Positions 1 through 6,007 of a stretch of 7,514 nt of DNA are shown here, one piece after another. The DNA is from MKRK01 sp001896915. Lineage in GTDB: Bacteria > Bacillota > Clostridia > Oscillospirales > Acutalibacteraceae. Location: NCBI GenBank assembly GCA_937973935.1, contig CALJJF010000206.1, positions 1 through 7,514 of the forward strand. Direction: 5' to 3'. A program made the translations under genes and the position numbers. Each line of letters opens with the position of its first letter. The stretch's first letter is position 1. The notes under the pieces are model-generated. The model saw only the letters and a list, made by a program, of their open reading frames with translations. It was not told the DNA's origin and made no database searches.

Positions 1-39
1 AGATCTACACTCTTTCCCTACACGACGCTCTTCCGATCT
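1..39. other. Illumina TruSeq/P5 adapter remnant (non-genomic)
   Basis: The window opens with AGATCTACACTCTTTCCCTA and this stretch ends with GCTCTTCCGATCT at base 39. I recognise this as the 3' part of the Illumina TruSeq universal (P5 side) adapter. From base 40 onward the sequence reads, on the minus strand, as an uninterrupted permease N-terminus, so the junction between adapter and genome is sharp. This is untrimmed library sequence at a contig end and should not be annotated as biology. Confidence 0.97.
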
Positions 40-201
40 GGAAGGGGTGCTGCCTTGCCCGGTAGACAGGGTCTGAATAATGGATGGCAGCAGCATAAGC
101 ACAACGGTAAGCACCAGTACGATCACCGTAGAAATTTTAAAACCCTTTTTCTTCACATGCTCCAGAAAGGTATAGGAAAAAACAGTCATGGTATCCTTCA
201 T
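40..201 (-). CDS. ABC-2 permease, NatB-like, N-terminal 54 residues only
   Basis: This is the first 54 codons of a membrane permease that presumably works with the ABC ATPase encoded just upstream. The protein begins MKDTMTVFSYTFLEH, followed by a basic stretch (VKKKGFK) and a strongly hydrophobic segment at about residues 23-44, ending in STGQGSTPS where the contig ends. A short cytoplasmic amphipathic start, basic residues and then a first transmembrane helix are typical of NatB/YhaP-type ABC-2 permeases, which run to about 400 residues. The start ATG overlaps the ATPase stop in an ATGA (198-201), implying translational coupling, with a weak AGGTAGG-like ribosome binding site upstream. The rest of the gene is lost because the sequence turns into adapter at base 39. 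The family call rests on a short N-terminus plus the neighbouring ATPase; the substrate is unknown. Confidence 0.85.
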
Positions 202-1094
202 GATGAAACACCTACCTTTTCAACAAAGATTTCATGGAGCGACGGCTCCCGAATTTCAAATTTATCCGGCAGATACTTGTTTTGCAGCATCGCCGAAAGA
301 AGCCGAAAAGCCTGACTGTCTTCTTGGATTGTAAACTCATAGCCAAAGGGTGTCTTTTCCTTCAGGACAATGCCTTCTTTTTCAGCAAGGGGGATCATGT
401 CCGCACTGCATTCAATACTCAGATTGGTTCTTCCGTATCCCGCCTTGATTTCCTTCAGGTTCCCGGACAGTACCGTTAACCCGTTATGTAAAATGAGAAT
501 ATCCTTGCAGTATTCTTCCACGGTGGACATCTGGTGGCTGGACATGATGATGTATTTGTTATTGTCAATCAGCTCTTTGATCACACCCTTGAACAGATCC
601 GTGTTCACAGGGTCAAGTCCGCTGAAGGGCTCATCCAGAACGAGCAGCTCAGGGTCGTTGATCAATGCCGCAATCAGCTGGATTTTCTGCTGATTGCCTT
701 TGGACAGCTGTTCTGCGATGCGGTTTTTGTATTCTGCGGCACCCAGTCGCTCCAGCCAATAATTCACCTGCTTCTTTGCACCGGCGGTGCTCATTCCCTT
801 GAGCTTACCGAAATAGATCAGCTGATCCTCCACCTTCGCTTTGGGATAAATCCCCCGTTCCTCCGGCAGATAACCAAACTTCGTGTCTTCCCGGCTGACC
901 GGTTTGCCATTCCATAAAATCTCGCCCTCATCCCTTGCCAGAATACCGAGAATGAGACGGATGGTCGTCGTTTTGCCGGCACCGTTTGTGCCCAACAGCC
1001 CAAACACGCCGGGCTTGTCAAAATTAAAACAGATTTTGTCTACAGCGGTTTTGGATCCAAAACGTTTTGTTGCGTTTTTCACACTAAGACTCAT
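198..1094 (-). CDS. ABC transporter ATP-binding protein, NatA/YhaQ type
   Basis: This 298-residue cytoplasmic nucleotide-binding subunit would power the ABC-2 exporter whose permease follows. All ATPase motifs are present: Walker A GTNGAGKTT (residues 35-43, Lys41), signature LSKGNQQK (130-137), Walker B LLVLDEP (150-156, catalytic Glu155), D-loop SGLD (158-161) and switch His187 in SSHQM. The Q-loop region reads YLPEERGIYP (75-84), with Glu where classic ABC proteins have Gln; this variant is usual in the NatA/YhaQ group. Residues from about 215 to the end look like the DUF4162 extension of that group. The ATG at 1094 is supported by AGGAGG at 1102-1107 with a 7-base spacer. The gene lies 25 bases after the DUF4129 gene and overlaps the permease by 4 bases. 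It looks intact. Known relatives export sodium, antibiotics or unidentified substrates; I cannot name the substrate here. Confidence 0.95.
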   Translation of the reverse strand: MSLSVKNATKRFGSKTAVDKICFNFDKPGVFGLLGTNGAGKTTTIRLILGILARDEGEILWNGKPVSREDTKFGYLPEERGIYPKAKVEDQLIYFGKLKGMSTAGAKKQVNYWLERLGAAEYKNRIAEQLSKGNQQKIQLIAALINDPELLVLDEPFSGLDPVNTDLFKGVIKELIDNNKYIIMSSHQMSTVEEYCKDILILHNGLTVLSGNLKEIKAGYGRTNLSIECSADMIPLAEKEGIVLKEKTPFGYEFTIQEDSQAFRLLSAMLQNKYLPDKFEIREPSLHEIFVEKVGVSS

Positions 1095-1119
1095 TCATTT
1101 TCCTCCTATATGGATTGAT

Positions 1120-1746
1120 TTATTTTTTATAGAGAAATGTAGCGGCTTGTTCCACATCACAGTCGGTCAGGCTTTCTTTTCCGTACCGTGACCTGATATA
1201 CAGGTCTGTCATGGTTTCGCTTTCGATCGCTTGTTCCCGCAATGCTTCTTGTATCTCCAGCGGCGTTTGCGTTTCCTTCACGGTAACACCCTGCCTAACG
1301 GCATGCAGCACAAACCGCCTGTACAGAAACCGTATCCGTTCACTGTTGGTCTGCATATCCTTCCATCTTGTTTTTCGCTTTTCTTTTCGTTTCTGTTGTT
1401 GGCTCTTTTGGCTTTTATCAAAAAAAATATAACTGTGTTCATCCCTCGATCCGCCTAAAATTATTTTTTTCTTTTTTCTTTGGCTGATCCGTCTGGCTCT
1501 CAGCTTTCCGAAAAATTCAGATGAACGTTTGATGAGAGAACGGATGAACCTTTCCAGCCTCTCAAGAAGCAAATACCGATATAAATTATATCCCGAAAGC
1601 ACAGCGAAAACAATAGAAAATACATTTATGATATCGTTATAATAGCTTTTCGGATGATACACATTGAGGAACAGATGCACAACAAATAAAACAGCACTGG
1701 CTGAAAAATACAATGCGATTTTGTGTACTGTTTTTAGTTTTTTCAA
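1120..1746 (-). CDS. Small membrane protein with DUF4129-like C-terminus
   Basis: This is a 208-residue protein with two predicted transmembrane helices (about 10-29 and 38-57). A long, very basic cytoplasmic stretch follows (about 82-130, rich in Lys/Arg, e.g. QRKKKK and QKRKEKRK), then a C-terminal domain at about 135-195. The C-terminal pattern (IRFLYRRFVLHAVRQG, then TQTPLEI, then LYIRSRYG) resembles DUF4129, which is usually found at the end of transglutaminase-like TgpA proteins next to MoxR and DUF58 genes. Here it stands alone without a transglutaminase domain. The start is TTG, chosen because there is no in-frame ATG before residue 131 and because AGTGGTG (1754-1760) lies 7 bases upstream. 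It begins 14 bases after the DUF58 stop, so it is part of the same operon. The function of DUF4129 is unknown; a role in assembling a membrane complex with MoxR and DUF58 is inference. Confidence 0.8.
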   Translation of the reverse strand: MKKLKTVHKIALYFSASAVLFVVHLFLNVYHPKSYYNDIINVFSIVFAVLSGYNLYRYLLLERLERFIRSLIKRSSEFFGKLRARRISQRKKKKIILGGSRDEHSYIFFDKSQKSQQQKRKEKRKTRWKDMQTNSERIRFLYRRFVLHAVRQGVTVKETQTPLEIQEALREQAIESETMTDLYIRSRYGKESLTDCDVEQAATFLYKK

Positions 1747-1752
1747 TCTATT

Positions 1753-1760
1753 TCACCACT
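1753..1760 (-). promoter_or_regulatory. Ribosome binding site for the TTG-started DUF4129 gene
   Basis: The minus strand reads AGTGGTGA between the DUF58 stop and the TTG at 1746-1744. Its GGTG core gives about a 7-base spacer and is the only plausible Shine-Dalgarno match here, so it decides the unusual TTG start. Confidence 0.6.
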
Positions 1761-2820
1761 TTATAGTTTGATGATATTCACCGTGTTCCCCATTTTTCGC
1801 AAATGATGAATTTGTGCCTCGTTGTGTTCCGATAAATACGATGCCAAGATAAAAATTTCCGTATTGGTAATTTTTCTCCGGATATCAATGTTCAATAGGG
1901 TGCTGAAGGAAACCCCCATTTTCATCTCCAGCTTTGCCATTTCTTCCAGAATCCGCTTCAGATGGGGATAACCACCTTGTCTCTCAAGATAAACATAGTG
2001 ACCGCCTCTATTGTTTTCACAATTGGCTCCAAACCCTGTTTTGATACCCTGCCGGGTGGCGTCCTTTACCATAGCGGCGGCATAAGACAGCCCCCGCTCA
2101 ATTTTGCCGGTATCCGAAACATTGATCCACATCGACTCGTTGATTTGAACATTCAGATACAGCATATAGTTTTTGGAGGATGTGCTGTCCTTCACATTTA
2201 CCCGGAGCTCACCGGATTTTGCCGTGGCCTTAAAATTGATGGCGGAAAAAGGGTCGCCCGTCCTGTATTCCCTGATTCCGCTCAAGGAAGGGGTCTTCCA
2301 TGAGACGCCGCATGGCGTAATAATCCCCCTGAGGGCTTCCCGACGGCGTCGGCACCTCCGAAATCGGCACAGGCTTCGGATACACATACAGCTCTGTTTT
2401 TGCAATCATCAGCCGCGGCGAGGAACCTATCAAAAACAGTTCAGCCGTGTCCAGTTCATAAAACCCCCGTTTCAGACATTTCAGCGGATGCCGCCGCCTG
2501 ATCTGCATACGGGGTTGCAAGGAAAAACGGCTGGTAAAATGCTGCATCTGCTCGTCGGGATCGGCAGGATAGCCCATCACCAACAGGTTTTTGTTGATAT
2601 AGGCGTCTGCATCAAGACGATACAGCATAAGCCGACCTTCGTTACTGACGGTCTCGATCAGTTCTACCGACTCACCTTCAAACACCGCTTTTTTGGAAAA
2701 AGCACGGGAATAAACAACCCTTCTGATCCCGTAATACCGGTAAACCGTAAAAAGAGCATACAAAAGCAAGCATACCCCGATACAAATACCCGCAATCAGC
2801 AGCGCCGTACCTATATTCAT
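1761..2820 (-). pseudogene. DUF58 protein, split by an apparent frameshift
   Basis: The gene encodes a DUF58 protein, the membrane-anchored, von Willebrand-like partner normally found beside MoxR ATPases. The first part (from ATG at 2820) has one hydrophobic helix (about residues 4-25), a beta-rich middle, and reaches the family motif GDYYAMRRLMEDPF near residues 165-178. In that frame the text then degenerates (LERNQGIQDGRPFF) and stops at 2230. The next frame picks up exactly where expected with LSGIREYRTGDPF, AINFKATAKSGEL and the C-terminal half to TAA at 1761. The switch is +1 at about 2283-2287: removing one C of the minus-strand CC at 2286-2287 gives DPFLSGIREY and a protein of about 352 residues, close to family size. 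The ATG overlaps the moxR stop as ATGA (2817-2820). No stop or slippery stretch of the prfB kind marks the shift, so mutation or assembly error is likelier than programmed frameshifting. Confidence 0.85.
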
Positions 2821-3773
2821 GACCGAAAATCCTCTGTCGGAACCGGAACCCGGTTCAGGATTTCTTCCACAATCTCTGTTTCTGCACCTTCCTCCAGCCT
2901 TGCCATGCTCTTTAGAATCAGCCTGTGGCGGAGAACGGACAAGGAAACGGCCTTGATATCATCGGGCAGCACAAAGCTTCTGCCCTGTATGGCTGCAAAA
3001 GCCTGTGCGGCCTTCATTAAGCTCAGGCATCCTCTGGGGCTGACGCCCAAATCCACATTGTCATGGCGTCTGGTTTCTTCGACAATGGTCACGATATATT
3101 CCATCAAAACAGGATGCACAAATACTGCTTTCACATCCCTTTGTGCCTCCAAAATCTCGTCCTTCGTCACCGCCGTCTGCAGCGTATCAAATGGTTCATC
3201 ATGTAGGAACCGTTCTAAAATCGCTTTGCCTTCCGCTCTTGTGGGATATTTCATGTTGATTTTTAGCAAAAACCGATCCAGCTGTGCTTCCGGCAGGGGA
3301 AAGGTCCCCTGTGTTTCCACGGGGTTTTGTGTGGCGATCACCATAAAGGGTTCTTGCAACACCCTTGTTTGTCCGTCAATGGTCACCTGATGCTCCTCCA
3401 TGCTTTCCAGAAGCCCTGACTGGGTTTTCGGTGTGGCACGGTTGATTTCGTCCGCCAATACAAAGTTGGCAAAAACAGGACCGGGCATGAATTCAAACTC
3501 GCTGTGTTTGAGGTTAAAAAAGTTGATGCCGGTAATGTCAGAGGGCAATAAATCCGGAGTAAACTGAACGCGGCAAAAGCTTGCGTCCACAGACTTTGCC
3601 AGTGATTTTGCGAGCATCGTCTTCCCCGTCCCCGGTACATCCTCCACCAGCACATGCCCGCGGCAAAGCAGGGCGACAATCAATAAATCCGTCACGGCTT
3701 CTTTTCCCACAAGCACCCTGCCAATGTTCGCCCGAATCCTCTGTGCCAGCTCCTTGATTTTTTCTGTGTCCAT
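2817..3773 (-). CDS. MoxR-family AAA+ ATPase
   Basis: This cytoplasmic AAA+ ATPase of the MoxR family is thought to act as a chaperone-like remodeller for partners encoded beside it, typically DUF58/VWA proteins. Motifs, numbered from the upstream ATG at 3779: Walker A EDVPGTGKT (46-54, Lys53), Walker B VLADEINRA (107-115), sensor 1 ATQNP (149-153), arginine finger in EAQLDRF (Arg169) and sensor 2 SPRG (Arg249), followed by the C-terminal lid domain (to residue 320). Length is normal for the family. Two ATGs are possible: 3779 (MYMDTEK) and 3773 (MDTEK, 318 residues). I chose 3773 because GTGAGG at 3781-3786 lies 7 bases from it but only 1 base from the upstream ATG. It is the first gene of the leftward operon, behind the promoter at 3841-3869, and its stop overlaps the DUF58 start. 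Confidence 0.95.
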   Translation of the reverse strand: MDTEKIKELAQRIRANIGRVLVGKEAVTDLLIVALLCRGHVLVEDVPGTGKTMLAKSLAKSVDASFCRVQFTPDLLPSDITGINFFNLKHSEFEFMPGPVFANFVLADEINRATPKTQSGLLESMEEHQVTIDGQTRVLQEPFMVIATQNPVETQGTFPLPEAQLDRFLLKINMKYPTRAEGKAILERFLHDEPFDTLQTAVTKDEILEAQRDVKAVFVHPVLMEYIVTIVEETRRHDNVDLGVSPRGCLSLMKAAQAFAAIQGRSFVLPDDIKAVSLSVLRHRLILKSMARLEEGAETEIVEEILNRVPVPTEDFRS

Positions 3774-3780
3774 ATACATG

Positions 3781-3786
3781 CCTCAC
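3781..3786 (-). promoter_or_regulatory. Ribosome binding site deciding the moxR start
   Basis: GTGAGG on the minus strand lies 7 bases upstream of the ATG at 3773-3771 and only 1 base from the ATG at 3779-3777, favouring the downstream start. Confidence 0.65.
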
Positions 3787-3840
3787 TTTTTCTATGATGT
3801 ATTGTTTGGATAGCTCAAATCGTCATATTTTATTGTTATA

Positions 3841-3869
3841 ATTTTAACACAGTTAATTTTTAACTGCAA
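3841..3869 (-). promoter_or_regulatory. Promoter of the moxR-DUF58-DUF4129-ABC operon
   Basis: On the minus strand, a -35 box TTGCAG (3869-3864) and a -10 box TAAAAT (3846-3841) are separated by exactly 17 bases, and the -10 is preceded by TGT, an extended -10 motif. Transcription would begin near 3834, giving a 5' leader of about 60 bases before the moxR start. This is the best sigma-A-type promoter in the region, and a perfect palindrome covers most of its spacer, so repression by a protein bound there is likely. Seen directly: boxes and spacing. Inferred: activity. Confidence 0.7.
3850..3866. promoter_or_regulatory. Perfect 17-bp palindrome, candidate operator
   Basis: CAGTTAATTTTTAACTG has perfect 7-base arms (CAGTTAA/TTAACTG) around three Ts. 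It overlaps the last three bases of the leftward -35 box and fills the spacer up to the TG motif, a classic position for a repressor site. The divergent Xre-type gene is the natural candidate for the binding protein. The arms are AT-rich with a 3-base loop and no T-run after a GC stem, so an RNA terminator is not a good explanation. Confidence 0.65.
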
Positions 3870-3915
3870 GAGCTATTGAGTATCCTCAACCCGAGGTTGT
3901 ACTATTTAACTGCAA
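3859..3915. repeat. 11-bp direct repeat carrying the operator half-site
   Basis: TTTAACTGCAA occurs at 3859-3869 and again at 3905-3915, 46 bp apart. The first copy is the right arm of the palindrome plus the leftward -35 box. The second copy lies upstream of the rightward -10 box at 3944-3949. It could be an auxiliary operator half-site allowing one protein to control both divergent genes. On the minus strand the second copy also contains TTGCAG, but no -10 box follows at a suitable distance. Confidence 0.6.
3887..3899. repeat. Short GC-rich dyad CAACC-CGA-GGTTG
   Basis: A 5-base inverted repeat with a 3-base loop stands out as the only GC-rich element in the AT-rich intergenic region. It lies between the two TTTAACTGCAA copies. 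It may be another protein site or part of a leader structure; it is short enough to be chance. Confidence 0.3.
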
Positions 3916-3943
3916 CGTTCTTTATTTTTCAAACTTTTACAGA

Positions 3944-3949
3944 TATAAT
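3944..3949 (+). promoter_or_regulatory. Probable -10 box for the Xre-type regulator gene
   Basis: A perfect TATAAT lies 31 bases upstream of the ATG at 3980. At 17 bases upstream the hexamer is TTTATT, a poor -35 box, and there is no TG extension, so the promoter would be weak or need an activator. The repeated operator half-site at 3905-3915 sits just upstream of the -35 position. Confidence 0.5.
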
Positions 3950-3966
3950 ATACTTATCAATACAGC

Positions 3967-3972
3967 AGGGGG
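3967..3972 (+). promoter_or_regulatory. Ribosome binding site for the original regulator start
   Basis: AGGGGG lies 7 bases before the ATG at 3980. This good signal points to 3980, not the later ATG at 4040, as the ancestral start, which places the TGA at 4010 inside the gene. Confidence 0.65.
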
Positions 3973-3979
3973 TTATCCT

Positions 3980-4798
3980 ATGACCATGGGACAAATACGA
4001 TCTGATTTATGAAAAAAACAACATATCACTCAGGAGGAAATGTCAAATATCTTGAGTATCTCACCTCAGGCGATATCAAAATGGGAGAATGACATTTGCC
4101 TGCCCGACACAGCAATGCTTCCGAAAATCGCAAATTTGTTTCATGTAAAAATAGACTATCTGTTTCATGAAGAATCCGATAGGGATATCTATAGCAGTGT
4201 GAATAAACATATTTCATCCTTCGGTCAGTTCTTAGGATATGACGCTGCAATCAAATTATTCGGTTACATCCATCACGGCTTGTCTCAGAATAATTTACTG
4301 AAAGATACGCTGTCCGATACCCTCACACATATCTCCGCCCCCCATGGTTTGTCGCTTTTTACAGCAAAAGGTTACGGGATGGTCATTCACAGAGACTTTT
4401 TTTGTAACATCGCCTATGAAACGTTGGAATTTATCTGTCCCATCCTGTCGTGCCTGTCAGAACCCAACAATTATAAGATCATTCTAAACATTCTGACCTT
4501 TGATGAAATTTGTTACCAGAATTTAAAAGCTTCTCTTTGCTTTTCTGATGATGTACTGCGAAAACATCTGAACATCTTAATAGAAGCAGGACTGATTTTT
4601 GAAGAACAATCAAAACAAAAACGGCTCGGTACCATTTACCGGATCTATAATAAGGATGATCCGAATATACATTCTCTTCTATGTATTTTGACTGCCACCT
4701 TTGAAAGCATTCACCGCTCTGTCATTGACGGATATTGGTGCTGTGCAGGCAGAGGCGACTATCCCATCGGTATCGTACCGGCAAAAGAAAAAGAATAA
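3980..4798 (+). pseudogene. Xre-type HTH regulator with winged-helix-like domain, nonsense codon at position 11
   Basis: This is a transcriptional regulator of 272 codons from ATG 3980. The start reads MTMGQIRSDL, then TGA (4010-4012), then KKQHITQEEMSNILSISPQ in the same frame. The Xre helix-turn-helix family normally has Arg or Lys at this point (DLRKK...), so a CGA-to-TGA change is the simplest explanation. The recognition helix SPQAISKWEN and the rest of the domain (through VKIDYLFHEE) follow. A middle region comes next, then a second winged-helix, ArsR-like segment (about residues 158-225 of the full frame, with FSDDVLRKHLNILIEAGLI). The open part restarts at ATG 4040 (252 residues). AGGAGG lies only 2 bases before that ATG, too close for efficient initiation, and a product from there would lack helix 1. 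TGA ends other genes in the window, so recoding is unlikely. It is divergent from the moxR operon, which it probably controlled. Confidence 0.75.
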
Positions 4799-4799
4799 C

Positions 4800-4829
4800 A
4801 AAACGGCACAGTATCGCTGTGCCGTTTTT
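4800..4829. terminator. Bidirectional intrinsic terminator
   Basis: A perfect 12-bp stem (AAAACGGCACAG at 4800-4811, CTGTGCCGTTTT at 4817-4828) with loop TATCG is followed by a T-run rightward. On the minus strand it is followed by TTTTG and a T-rich stretch. It begins 2 bases after the regulator stop and lies 26 bases beyond the stop of the convergent aldo/keto reductase, so it can end both transcripts. Confidence 0.9.
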
Positions 4830-4854
4830 GATTGCAGGTTGCCCTGTCTTCTTA

Positions 4855-5949
4855 TTATTTCTGTTCCGTCCAGGCGGCAATGTCCTTGAGCCGACCGATA
4901 ATGGGCAGATGCTGGGTACATTTGCTTTCGCAAATCCCGCATTCGATGCATTTTTCCGCTTCCTTCGGGTCGATGCCCCAATGCCATTTAAACTCGTTCA
5001 TGGTTGCTTCGCTGTTGCCCAGAATGCTGTAGTTATATGACAGCATATGCTTGGAAACAGGGATTTCCTGAGGGCAGTATTCGCAGTACCGGCAGCCCGT
5101 GCAAAGCTTATCCATGGAGGACGACATTCTGTCGTTGATTTCTTTTAGTTTATTTTCGTCGAAGGGCGAAATCACCCTGCCGATTTCCGTATTCTGAATG
5201 ACCTGCTCGATGGTTCCCATCCCTGCCAGCACCGTTGATATTTCCTTGTGGGAACAGTTAAAACGCAGGGCGGCATCCACCACGGTTTTGTCCTTTTCCC
5301 CCCGCAGGAAATCAAAAAAATCAGCCTTTTCGGGGATAATGCCGCCGCCCAACGGGTTCATGGTGGCAACACCGAGACCTTTTTCATAGGCGGCTCTCAG
5401 CCCTTTGCCGCGAAACTGGGCATTGAGAATATTATACCCGATGGTCATACCCTCAAACCCGCCGTTATTGACGATGGTTTCGATCTCGTCGCCGTTACAG
5501 TGGGTGGAAAACACAATATGCTCAATGAGCCCTTCCTCCTTGGCTTTCAAAGCAGCTTCATAAGCCCCCCCTTTGACCATACGGCTTTTGTAATCCTCAA
5601 TGTCAAGGATGCACCAGATATGATAAAAATTGATCTTTTCCACACCCAGCCGGGTTAAGGATGTTTCCAGCCGCTTTCTCAGCTCGCTTCCGTCCTTGTC
5701 GCCGCTTTTGGATGAGATATAATATTCCCCCGGCATCTCCTTGAGCGCATGACCGAAAATCAGCTCACTCTGATCCTCGTTATAAAAAGGAGCAGTATCA
5801 AAATAGTTCACACCAAGCCGGTTTGCGGTTCTTACAACCTCGGCGCATTTGTCATAATCATAGCTGTCTCCGTCCTTGACGAAACGCATTCCTCCAAACC
5901 CGATGGCAGATACCTTTTTTCCAGTCTTTCCGTAATCTTTATAAACCAT
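4855..5949 (-). CDS. Aldo/keto reductase with C-terminal iron-sulfur cluster domain
   Basis: This is a 364-residue soluble oxidoreductase. Residues 1 to about 270 form the aldo/keto reductase barrel, with FGGMRF near 18-23, the catalytic Asp51 and Tyr56 in FDTAPFY, Lys81 in SSK and probable His110 in FYHIW. The C-terminal part carries two cysteine motifs, CTGCRYCEYCP (Cys283, 286, 289, 292) and CIECGICESKC (Cys334, 337, 340, 344), able to hold 4Fe-4S clusters. This fusion is common in anaerobic clostridia and suggests electrons from ferredoxin-like carriers as well as, or instead of, NADPH; the substrate is unknown. The last motif ends CTQH where many relatives have CPQH. The ATG at 5949 is preceded by AGGGG (5958-5962) with an 8-base spacer. 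It has its own promoter at 5979-6007 and ends at a shared terminator, so it is likely a single-gene unit. It looks intact. Confidence 0.95.
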   Translation of the reverse strand: MVYKDYGKTGKKVSAIGFGGMRFVKDGDSYDYDKCAEVVRTANRLGVNYFDTAPFYNEDQSELIFGHALKEMPGEYYISSKSGDKDGSELRKRLETSLTRLGVEKINFYHIWCILDIEDYKSRMVKGGAYEAALKAKEEGLIEHIVFSTHCNGDEIETIVNNGGFEGMTIGYNILNAQFRGKGLRAAYEKGLGVATMNPLGGGIIPEKADFFDFLRGEKDKTVVDAALRFNCSHKEISTVLAGMGTIEQVIQNTEIGRVISPFDENKLKEINDRMSSSMDKLCTGCRYCEYCPQEIPVSKHMLSYNYSILGNSEATMNEFKWHWGIDPKEAEKCIECGICESKCTQHLPIIGRLKDIAAWTEQK

Positions 5950-5978
5950 ATTGCAATCCCCTAAATTTTAATAAGTTC

Positions 5979-6007
5979 AGTATACTAAATTGAAAATAGA
6001 AACGCAA
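5979..6007 (-). promoter_or_regulatory. Promoter of the aldo/keto reductase gene
   Basis: On the minus strand, TTGCGT (6007-6002) and TATACT (5984-5979) are separated by 17 bases. The -35 box abuts the stop codon of the upstream exporter gene (6010-6008), so the reductase can be transcribed separately from it. No terminator is visible in the 58-base gap, so read-through is also possible. Confidence 0.65.

Noticed and set aside
2283..2290. Programmed +1 frameshifting as the explanation for the split DUF58 gene
   Set aside because: There is no in-frame stop or rare-codon slippery site of the prfB type at the switch, and the family is not known to use recoding. Mutation or assembly error is simpler.
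2173..3390. A 405-codon plus-strand open frame opposite the DUF58 and moxR genes
   Set aside because: Its translation is low-complexity and basic without recognisable domains, while the opposite strand encodes clear MoxR and DUF58 motifs. It is an antisense shadow.
3899..3915. A second leftward promoter using the repeated TTGCAG at 3915-3910
   Set aside because: At 16-19 bases downstream there is only GC-rich sequence (GGGTTG) and no -10-like hexamer.
4010..4012. TGA read as tryptophan or selenocysteine in the regulator
   Set aside because: TGA terminates the ABC ATPase (198-200) and MoxR (2817-2819) frames here, the family expects a basic residue at this codon, and no selenocysteine insertion hairpin was evident after the TGA.
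4679..4987. A minus-strand open frame crossing the terminator
   Set aside because: It spans the 12-bp terminator hairpin and overlaps two convincing genes in other frames, with no domain signal.
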